Assembly (NCBI RefSeq): GCF_000204055.1
Contig: NW_006768811.1
Span: 574,406-638,405 of the forward strand
Direction: 5' to 3'
Origin: Melampsora larici-populina 98AG31
Lineage: Eukaryota > Basidiomycota > Pucciniomycetes > Pucciniales > Melampsoraceae
Length of the DNA stretch: 64,000 nt
The position numbers were made by a program, and so were the translations under genes. Of this stretch, positions 55,999-64,000 are shown piece after piece; position 1 is the stretch's first letter; each line of letters starts with the position of its first letter. The notes below the pieces were generated by a model. That model did no database searches, was not told the DNA's origin, and saw nothing but the letters and a program-made list of their open reading frames with translations.

Positions 55999-57465
55999 TT
56001 CGAGGTTGATGTGCTGGGAATATCAGATATCACCGAAGATGAGCCATCAGAGACGCTATCCGACGAGCCAACAGACCCGCAATTTATCACAGATGATAAA
56101 ATTGTTGATCTCATACAACATGCAAGCAAGCAAGACAAACATATTCAAGAATTAATTAATGCCAAAATCAATCCAATATCCTCAAAATTGAAGAAGTCAG
56201 TGCAAAATTACGAAGTTAAGGATGGAGTGTTGTACAACAATGGTCGTATCGAAGTACCTCACAACAATGATATTAAGTTTATGATATTAAAAAGCCGACA
56301 CGACAGTTTACTCGCCGGACACCCTGGACAAGCCAAAACCCTCAGTCTGGTTAGACAAAGCTTTGTCTGGCCCTTGCAGAAGGCTTACGTGAATAAATAT
56401 GTTGATGGGTGCGACTCATGCTTAAGAGTCAAGTCTACATTGCGGAAACCATTTGGCACACTGGAACCACTTCCTATACCAGCTGGCCCATGGACCAATA
56501 TTAGCTATGATCTAATAACCAAACTCCCTAAGTCCAATGGTTTTGATAGCATTCTAACTGTGGTTGACCGGTTAACAAAAATGTCACATTTTATTGCCTG
56601 CAACAAGACCATGACAGCAAACGAATTGGCCAATCTTATGATTAAACACGTCTGGAAGTTACATGGAACACCTAAGACCATTGTGTCAGACAGGGGTACA
56701 ATCTTCATCTCACGAATCACGCGGGAACTTGATAAAAGGCTAGGAATTAGACTACACCCCTCTACTGCTTTTCATCCAAGAACTGATGGACAGAGTGAGA
56801 TTGTCAATAAGTCTATTGAGCAATACTTACACCATTTTGTTCAGTACAGACAAGACAATTGGGAGAGTCTACAATGCATACCAATTGTTGAAGCTAGGTT
56901 GAAACTCATTGAAGACGTACAGAGGGAACTAACAAGTTGTTTAGAAGTCACACAGGAGAAAATGAAGACACAATTTGATCAACATGTAGAAGAAACACCA
57001 AAGTGGCAGATTGGCAATCAGGTTTGGCTCAATGGAAAGAACATATCTACTACTAGACCATCGCCTAAACTGGAGCACAGATGGCTAGGTCCTTTTCACA
57101 TTATAGAAAAAGTATCAAACTCTACTTACAAATTGAATCTTCCATGCTCAATGAAGGGCGTCCATCCAGTATTCCATGTCTCATTATTACGAAAGCATCA
57201 AGTGGATTTAATTGATCAACAAAAGCAACCTGAACCTCCACCAATTACCATAGAGGGACAAGACGAATATGAAGTAAAGGAAATACTTGACAGAAGATCA
57301 AAATACAAGAAGAATGAATACTTAATCAAATGGAAAGATTTTCAATCAAATCACAATTCATGGGAACCAGAGATTAATTTAAAGAATTGCAACGAATCAT
57401 TGATTGATTTTAATAAAAGATTTCCAAAAGAAGCCACAAGACAGAAAAGGAAACGGAGAAAGTGA
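55999..57465 (+). pseudogene. Gypsy integrase with chromodomain, internal deletion
   Basis: HHCC-type zinc region (HDSLLAGHPGQ, CDSCLRVKS), catalytic Asp in YDLITKLP, Asp in VSDRGTIF, Glu in DGQSEIVNKSIEQ. After QDNWESLQ the sequence jumps to VEARLKLIEDVQREL, so about 70 residues that normally join these parts are missing. The C-terminal part (RPSPKLEHRWLGPFHI, GVHPVFHVSLLRKH) and a chromodomain (EYEVKEILDRRSK, EYLIKWKDFQSNHNSWEPE) are intact. Chromodomains of this class target integration to methylated histone H3 in chromatin. Confidence 0.9.
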
Positions 57466-57548
57466 GAGAGGGCATAGCTTTTTCCCACTGGGTTTTTTAA
57501 CGCTGCCCAGGGGGAGATCGCAGAACTCGCAAGAGGGAGTTCAGGCGT

Positions 57549-57562
57549 TAAAAGGGGGAGAA
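57549..57562 (+). promoter_or_regulatory. Polypurine tract
   Basis: TAAAAGGGGGAGAA directly before the TGTTACAAACC start of the 3' LTR; primes plus-strand DNA synthesis. Confidence 0.85.
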
Positions 57563-59315
57563 TGTTACAAACCTTGAAGGGTAACAGGCTGTGAAAGGAT
57601 TGATGCATGTCACAAATGAACTATATGTTGTAGTATTTATAGCACAACAAGGGCTATACAGTGCTTTGAAAGAGGATAATCTGAAGATATAATAGATCTA
57701 AAGAAGGTGTCTGAGACTGCTCTTTCTGAGAATCTTTAACAAACTGGACTTTGTTGTTAAAGTCTCCTGATAACAGAGAAATATAACCAGGTCTTTGATA
57801 ATAAGAGAAAAGTATCTTGATAAAAAGCACCAGAGAAATAAGCTCAACACATTTAAAGTGTTATTCCAGTCAAGTCAAAATGTTGAAAAATAAGCTCAAT
57901 ATCTTTTTGATATTATTCCAGAATGACAGTGTCATATAAAGCACATAAAACAAATTTCTCTTCTGATGAAGGGCTGATTTGAGTGACCTAGTACTGCTCT
58001 AATAAGTTTATAATGATAAAAATGATTAATGCTATGTAAGAGATCAAGAAGAAAGGAAACATGATTTCGCACAAAGGACACAAGCTTATAAACACATCAA
58101 TACAAATTGTTAAAGTGGTAAACAGCTCTTAAAAAATCCTCTTTACCATCTAAAAAACCAAAAGATGACTAAAATGTTGGTAAACAGCTATGATCTAATG
58201 ATTCAACCACTCTCTACATTCCTAAATTTCGCCATCAGTACCTCATCAACCCATTATGATCATTACTATGATGTAATGTGATCTTCTATTCATCATCTGA
58301 TAAGATTTATTACTAATTTGACCAGTAAAACATGACTAATCTCTATTCTTATGATCAAATGCTGTGTATATGCTGTGTATATGCTGTGTTTTGAATGTTC
58401 TAGAATGAATATTGATTTGATCTTATGATGATTCAGCATTTCAATGATGTAATTGCTTGTTATTAATGATTTGTGATCTTGTTGATGTGTAATCAAATCC
58501 TTTGATTCCTTATAACTTTTGCCATACACCTCTGTTACTAATGATTTAAAGATTGTAAATTATGAATTTGATGAATCTGCGTTTAATGAACTATTACTCA
58601 TCATGTTCTGACGTCATTTGACACATGTAATCAGCTGAAAACCTTCATTTGCGACTACTTTCACCTATTTTCTTCACTTTTCACACCTTTTACCAAGCCT
58701 TTCTTTCCTTCTGTAACATTAAACAGTAATCTCCAACCGTGAAAATCCCTAAAAACACCATTGGCAACCTTATTCATTACTAATACCACTGTTACATACG
58801 TAAAACTACCTGTAAACCCTTGTTTACCAACTTCGACTTTTTTCCATTTCCTTAATAACTTCTATTTTCTCTTATCAACCACCAAGATTAAAGTTGTTGC
58901 TGACTAAAACAATGCTCCTCTTTCGTATTATAACCCTACTAAACCCATAAACCTAATAATACTACCTGAAAAACCATTTCTCAACCTGTATACCTATATT
59001 TTCGAGTTTTTCTTATGTTTTTTTCTTTCTTTCTTTTTGTAATCTGTTTGTTAATAGTTTATACTTATCTTATTAAGTTTGTTTAAATGATAAAATGATT
59101 AAATATTAAACTATATTTAATATAATTGATGTAATTCAAAATTCGATTTTTTTTGATTTTTTGATTGGTCTCATAGATTGATTACCACAACGTATAACTA
59201 TTGTATTGCGCCATGTTTGTATCTTTCCCTCATCCGACAATCACTTTAATCAATAGGATAAGGTGTTAAGCATCTTCCTTCATTCCCGACCCAACCGTGA
59301 GACCAGCCCATGACA
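57563..59315 (+). repeat. 3' LTR, interrupted
   Basis: Begins TGTTACAAACC and ends CCCATGACA. Apart from an insertion of about 1.57 kb it matches the 190-bp 5' LTR. Confidence 0.88.
57626..59192. mobile_element. Unidentified 1.57-kb insertion within the 3' LTR
   Basis: Bounded by TATA on both sides, starting TGTTGTAG and ending CCACAACG, AT-rich, with no coding content. The 5' LTR lacks it, which proves insertion (or a large deletion in the other LTR). Short inverted ends TGTTGT/ACAACG suggest a solo LTR of another family, not confirmed. Confidence 0.6.
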
Positions 59316-59347
59316 ATACTGCCAATCAATCCCGATGTACTCTATCA

Positions 59348-60161
59348 CACTACACAAAATGTAATATTTACCGGGCGGTAAAGAAAACTACTGACATAGA
59401 AAAATCCTGAGGCAACAGGAAGAGAGCTAAAATCTGAAAAAATATGCACCTTGTTCTTAGATGTTGGGCGTCCTGATGAGTATTTTTTTGTATTTTACAC
59501 ACAGATATTGGTTAATGTACTAACAATGAAGGCTGAGAATCATCAAAAACCCACCTGTAACAATACCTGAAATTTGGCCCATGATTTTGAAGACAGGATT
59601 TTGAAATCTTCAAACATCAATACCTTTTGCAGTTCTGAATCAAATCACTCAATTTTGAGTTCATCAAAAAGGTGGGTCTTTCCTCTACATTTATGATTGA
59701 GACATCACATCTGTAGCTGGTCTTCAAAAGATCCTACAGAGCTACTTATTCAGAACTGTTTGAGCATATGTAGAGCGGTTACATGACTAAATAAAACCTT
59801 ACTGCCTTTATGAAATGTGAAGGAGAATAGTTCAGCTTTTGAATGAACCAAAAATCAAGTTATTTGGAGCAGAATTTCAAAAGTTATTGAAGCTTTTAGA
59901 CCACAAAATATTATCTTCATAATCATGACCCAAATTTCAGGTATTGTTACAGGTGGGTTGTTAATGATTTTCAGCCTTTATTGTTGGTACATTAACCAAT
60001 ATCTGTGTGTAAAATACAAAAAAATACTCATCAGGACGCCCCAACATCTAGGAACAAGGTGCATATTTCTTCAGATTTTCAGCTCTCTTCTTGTTGCCTC
60101 AGGATTTTTCTATGCCAGTAGTTTTCTTTACCGTCCGGTAAAGATTACATTTTGTGTAGTG
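59348..60161. mobile_element. CACTA-type foldback element, 814 bp, TCA target duplication
   Basis: Ends CACTACACAAAATGTAAT and its exact inverted match. The arms continue inverted for roughly 250 bp with a few differences (ACCGGGCGGTAAAG versus ACCGGACGGTAAAG). TCA on both sides (59345-59347, 60162-60164). Its open frame from 59,925 is a shadow of the arm. Confidence 0.9.
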
Positions 60162-60327
60162 TCAATTCATAATATGGGCAGTTCCAAAGTTACCCAATTC
60201 TCCTCATGACATTGAAAGCTCACCAATCAAGTCTGGCACGATTTGAACTTACTTGTCCAGAATCAAGGCCTGGCACCTCTACCATGATTTCTAGTACCCG
60301 CATCACGCAACCCCAAGGATTGAGCTT

Positions 60328-60999
60328 ATGTTGACAATGGCAAAGAAGTTAAAACTGATTGGGAAGGAGAAGTTGGTTAAAAATCCAATACTCATAAAAC
60401 ACTTATTTGCTCTCTTGGAACAGTTGTTGGGAGGAAGTTTAGAGAATCAAACGGCTTACACGGTAGCCTTGGTGGCATTTTGGGGTATGGCCCGCTTAGG
60501 GGAGTTGTTGAAGCACCCTAACGCAAAGGACCAGGTCCAAATCAAGGACCTTGTGTGGGACCCCAAATGCAAGTACCTCATGATTTGCATTCAAGCTGCA
60601 AAGATAGTGGCGCTCAGGGAAATTCAGGAGATACACCTCCGGAAACAGCAATCCTTACTCGACCTAGTAAGCATGGTTCAATGTCTCATCTCGTGCAATC
60701 AAAGCACAGAGAACAACACACTCTTCTCATACGTGGTGAAGTCAAGCAGAAAGATCTGGACAAAGTCGAGGTGTCAAACAATCTTCTCAAACGTATGGAA
60801 ATCATCTGCAGAAATTAAGCTCACCGGCCATTCCTTCAGGGTTGTGGGAGCATTGCTACGTTGGAACCTTGGCTGCAATCTGAGTGACATTGTGGCTATA
60901 GGCAGGTGGAAATCAAAGGCCTATCAGCTTTACATCAGAGAATATAGTGATTTAGACTTACTCAAAACACACCACCTCCTACAGCAACTAATGACATAG
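60328..60999 (+). pseudogene. Second tyrosine recombinase fragment, Ngaro-like
   Basis: A 223-codon frame with the catalytic half only: Arg in GMARLGELLKHP, His-x-x-Arg in LTGHSFRVVGALLRWNLG, and Tyr in KAYQLYIREYS, the same layout as the recombinase at 49.5-50.5 kb (MRLGEI, HSFRVGGASLR, SYKRYVKIF) but clearly diverged. The N-terminal core-binding part is missing upstream, where the foldback element begins within 170 bp. No RT gene accompanies it. Confidence 0.8.
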
Positions 61000-61264
61000 T
61001 AATGATACTTGATGACAATGAGGATCGTAAGTCATAGAACCGTGTGGTAGCCGCATAACTCACTCCCTACCTGCTCCTGGGGGATGTAAACAACCCGGCC
61101 CATAGTGGATGGGGGTTCTCAGGCTCAGGACTATGTCCTGAGTCGAGGGGAAGAGCACCCCATCTACAAGGCCCGGTTGTCCTACCCCCCCGGTACCTTA
61201 CGGACGGGGGGCACCCCCAAGAAACCTAACAAACCCCCTAACAAGCATAAGTTAGGTTTGTCTA
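61000..61264. other. GC-rich tail after the recombinase fragment
   Basis: CCCGGCCCATAGTGGATGGGGG and a CCCCCCCGG/CCCCCAAG-rich stretch, similar in character to the 3' end of the Ngaro element; perhaps its worn B-type repeat. Confidence 0.4.
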
Positions 61265-63259
61265 CACCACAAGGACATGCGCATGTCCTAGGGACAACCG
61301 GTTATCATTGCAGGGGGAGGGACGTCCTGACAAAACTGATCCAAGGAGCCCGGATCAGAACCAAAATTTGGGACATCCCACAGGCTTCCAAAAGTCTTTC
61401 TATTGATTCTAAATATGGGGTCCTCATGGCGCCTGTATGTGCTGCACTGACAGCTCCGCATTGGAGTGAAATGTTGGGGGACTCTGCAGTCATCATGAGG
61501 ATATCTTGTACTCAACTCAAGGACCGATTGTAGCACCACATTGTAAACACGATATCTCTGGTCTAGGCTGTCAAAGGATGGGCTTCTCACTCTCACACAC
61601 CTTCAGACCAAGGGGATAGCTTCAAAGAATTTTGTGAGAGAAAATTATATTGCATTTCAATGCTGTTAAAGGATACAACAATGGAGACTTGGTATTGAAG
61701 TTGAGAGGTATAAAATTAGTGACAATGATATCATGAACGCAAAGCAGTGGTCTCATTCAAGACAGGATGAAGCATGACAAGACACTACATGGTTGAATCA
61801 TCGAATGAATTAGAAGCCATCATAAAACACTGATAGACGGTTGAGAGCAACTTACAAAGGCAATGAGCGAGTTGGATGTCTTTGGGTTGAATGGTTACAC
61901 ATCTGGTGTGAATGACAGCCAAGTTGATGTCCTCAAAGAGGCTAAAGTTTCAAAATCGAATCGATATCAGCACAGTGACAAATGAGAGAGAAAGGTGAAC
62001 AAATGAGATAAGATAAGCTTCAGACAACTCTCAAAGAGCACCAATGGCAGAATATAGGAATCAAAGATCTGTCTTGAATTCTTGAGCAATCTCACAAACA
62101 AGACATTGAGATCAAATCGGTCATATGAGGATAAGCTTAGGCTGCAAAGACGATAAGGAAAAAATGCTTACGGAAGTTGGCGAATAAAAGACTCGACTTT
62201 ATCACCGGTAGATTGATGTGTGTTTGCTAAAGGGGGACAGCATTGTAGTCGGTGGTAGTCAGATAAATCTTAGAGTCGAGTGGATGGAGAGAAATAGAGT
62301 GAGATGATGAGAGGGGAGAGGAACAGGGCGAGCAATGGGTGGTGATTAAGGCATGGACCCGGCCTCAGGACACCCGGAACGGTCCTGGTCCGGGCCCGGG
62401 CTCGAGCTTTGACGGCCCATTAAAAATGCTCTCGGGCCCCAGAGTAGTGTGCTCACGGGCCAGCCAAAAGGGCACAACCAAGGGATTATGGGGATGGAAA
62501 GTGGTCTTGAGATGCTCAGAAGGATGGGGGGAGTACTGATTATGGCAGAAAAGGGAGTTTTGAAGGCTATCATGGCCGATATGATCCTCCAAAATCAGGA
62601 TTTTGCCCGATGCTGAGCCACACAGGCGATTTTTTTGTATTGCCGGGCCGGGCCGGGCTAGCCCAAGCAAAATAGGGGCCCGAAATGGCCCATTTTTTGA
62701 AGGCCGAGTCAGGCCGCGTCCAAGCCTTAGTGGTGATGATGAGATTTGATTGAAGTACACATCGGTTGGGACTTTGTGAGATGGGGAAAGTGAAGTGGAC
62801 TTGTGAATTTTGAAGCTTCCTCCCTCCGATTTCTTCCGCTGGTTGTGTCTTTTTTTCTAGAAGTTTCCTTCAAGTGGCACACGGACCTCCCAAACATCAT
62901 CATTTGGAAATGTCCTCAAAAGGATTAGAGAAGGGGGACTGTTGAGGATGCAAATTTCACGGACAACCTGCTGCACACCAGGCAGCACCTGCGAGATATC
63001 CGGATCTCAGGTATTGTGACTCGTGAGGACATCTAGGCTTCACTCTGAAGACAGCCTCAACGGGAATGTCCACGTCCGGCTGAGAGCTGGGGCTCTTATC
63101 AATTGACCAAGATCATAGAGTCCTCACAACATCCTGAGAGTGCGCAACAGATGTCAGCGCTCCAGGACGCCCAACGGACACCCCGATTGAGGACGCGGAG
63201 TCAAGCATCAGGTTTTGGACGGCTCGGACATCCTTCTGATCAAATGTGTCTTTGTGGTG
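61265..63259. mobile_element. TIR element with CACCAC ends, TA target duplication, 1,995 bp
   Basis: Starts CACCACAAGGACATGCGCAT and ends GTGTCTTTGTGGTG, TA on both sides. Both ends resemble the 289-bp element at 17,455-17,743, and the interior (about 61,530-63,050) is extra. A purine tract AGAAGGGGGAC followed by TGTTGAGG at 62,930-62,950 hints that part of an LTR element lies inside. No transposase gene is present. Confidence 0.7.
62349..62727. mobile_element. Small GC-rich TIR element nested in the 2-kb element
   Basis: Ends AGGCATGGACCCGGCCTCAG and, in reverse complement, AGGCTTGGACGCGGCCTGAC, with TA on both sides. Subterminal GGGCCCGGGC and GCCGGGCCGGGC stretches. Confidence 0.65.
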
Positions 63260-63707
63260 TAGGGCAAACCGGTAGACTTAAGAAAGCAATTCAAATATTA
63301 TTATGAACTGCTTCTTGCGCACAAAGAAAACCCCTTCCCAGATAATCCATAGCTGAATTGAGTGGAAGGGGGGGAAAACACTCAAAAAATTGTAGACATG
63401 ACACGAATACCTTGAATAGCTGTATAAGCTTATAAACATTACCCACCACATTACCTGCAACAAATCGAATAAAAACTGTGATGTTGCGTACGTACGCAAC
63501 CATCTCCTGGAATAAATGAGCCAATACAAGTCATAGTGAGAAATGGACTCGTGTGGCGGCGGCGAGACGTTGAGCCGCTCTGACCCAGCGAGTACATATT
63601 TCTCTCTCCTTGACCGGCTTTGAATGGGCAATTTTTCACTCGATTTTCACTCTCACAAGTTAAATCATCCTACTCAACGTGCTTCTTCGCCTTTTGCTGT
63701 ACTCATC
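63260..63707. other. No gene; upstream of a secreted-protein gene
   Basis: Probably the promoter and 5' UTR of the gene starting at 63,708. The minus-strand frames here have no recognisable content. Confidence 0.4.
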
Positions 63708-64000
63708 ATGCTCCGTATCTTCCTCAAGATTGCCTTCCTCCTCTACTCCTTTGAGAGTCATGGCCTGAATGCCAAGAAGCCCCTCTATACAGTCACCTGT
63801 AACGGAGGGTTTTCATCTTACACGGGCGGTCATTACAATAGAGGTATGTATGTGTTTCAATTTTCGTCCCAATTCTTACGACTCCAGAACAAGTGACGAT
63901 CACTGCTAATGCGAAGTTGATTTATACTTCCTCACATCAAAAGCATGCAGGCTTATACACGATGGAGAAAGACATTACAACTGCAGAATCGAAAATTGCT
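63708..64000 (+). CDS. Secreted protein, candidate effector, 5' part only
   Basis: Exon 1 63708-63843 begins with a signal peptide (MLRIFLKIAFLLYSFESHG) and continues KPLYTVTCNGGFSSYTGGHY. A GTATGT donor at 63,844 and an acceptor at 63,950 lead to exon 2 (LYTMEKDITTAESKIA), still open at the window end. A longer frame would start at 63,624, but the Met at 63,708 puts the hydrophobic stretch at the N-terminus. No known domain; the secreted, presumably lineage-specific nature makes it an effector candidate by inference. Confidence 0.65.

Larger units (their letters stand above)
41651..59315 (+). mobile_element. Chromodomain Ty3/gypsy LTR retrotransposon with nested insertions
   Basis: 5' LTR-like 41651-41840, leader with repeats, gag (split), protease, reverse transcriptase, RNase H, integrase, chromodomain, polypurine tract, 3' LTR 57563-59315. 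Gene order PR-RT-RH-IN plus a chromodomain is that of chromoviruses. The gag gene is split by a Plavaka-like element. There is no clear 5-bp target duplication outside the LTRs, and the first bases of the two LTRs differ, so the left end may be recombined. Several lesions show that this copy cannot move on its own. Confidence 0.92.

Noticed and set aside
59925..60209. 94-codon open frame with hydrophobic stretches
   Set aside because: It is the right arm of the CACTA-type foldback element.

Overview
The window looks like a repeat-dominated stretch of a rust fungus (Basidiomycota, Pucciniales). The evidence is short spliced introns of about 45-150 nt (including GC-AG introns), basidiomycete-type secreted protein genes, and a mix of KDZ, Plavaka/CACTA-like, pogo-like, hAT, Ngaro and chromodomain Ty3/gypsy elements. 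No database search was possible; the lineage is an inference from protein families and gene structure. Base composition is AT-rich, with no sign of operons or bacterial signals.

Layout. 1-9.2 kb: a decayed Myb/SANT-like gene interrupted by a truncated Plavaka-like element, itself hit by a 3.7 kb pogo/Tigger-like transposon that carries two MITEs, followed by three small TIR elements. 9.2-21 kb: the only host-gene island. It holds an intact six-exon PriA-like secreted protein gene, a convergent intact seven-exon eEF1A-methyltransferase-like gene and an intact five-exon secreted-protein (candidate effector) gene, with MITEs between them. 21-29.6 kb: MITEs, a decayed multi-exon gene of unknown function and a hAT/BED pseudogene disrupted by a hAT-type MITE. 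A 78-bp tandem duplication here holds a pogo MITE in one copy only.

29,659-41,052: a complete 11,394-bp KDZ-superfamily DNA transposon. It has 375-bp terminal inverted repeats (2 differences seen), an 8-bp target duplication (ATAATTCT), an apparently intact 11-exon, 978-aa transposase, a divergently oriented passenger gene with a Gly-rich tail, and about 20 copies of a 12-bp palindrome CAGATNNATCTG in both subterminal regions. Two of those copies lie upstream of the passenger gene. This is the most interesting system in the window.

41,651-59,315: a three-level nest. A chromodomain Ty3/gypsy retrotransposon was hit in gag by a Plavaka/CACTA-like element (TSD TCT), which was hit by a Ngaro-type tyrosine-recombinase retrotransposon with split direct repeats (A1...B1-A2-B2). 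Removing each layer restores the reading frame of the layer below. The gypsy copy is dead: stops, a frameshift, YLND in place of YxDD, and an integrase deletion. Its 3' LTR contains a further 1.57-kb insertion. 59.3-63.3 kb: a CACTA-type foldback element, a second Ngaro recombinase fragment, and a 2-kb TA-flanked TIR element with another inside it. 63.7 kb to the end: the first exons of another candidate secreted protein gene, cut by the window edge.
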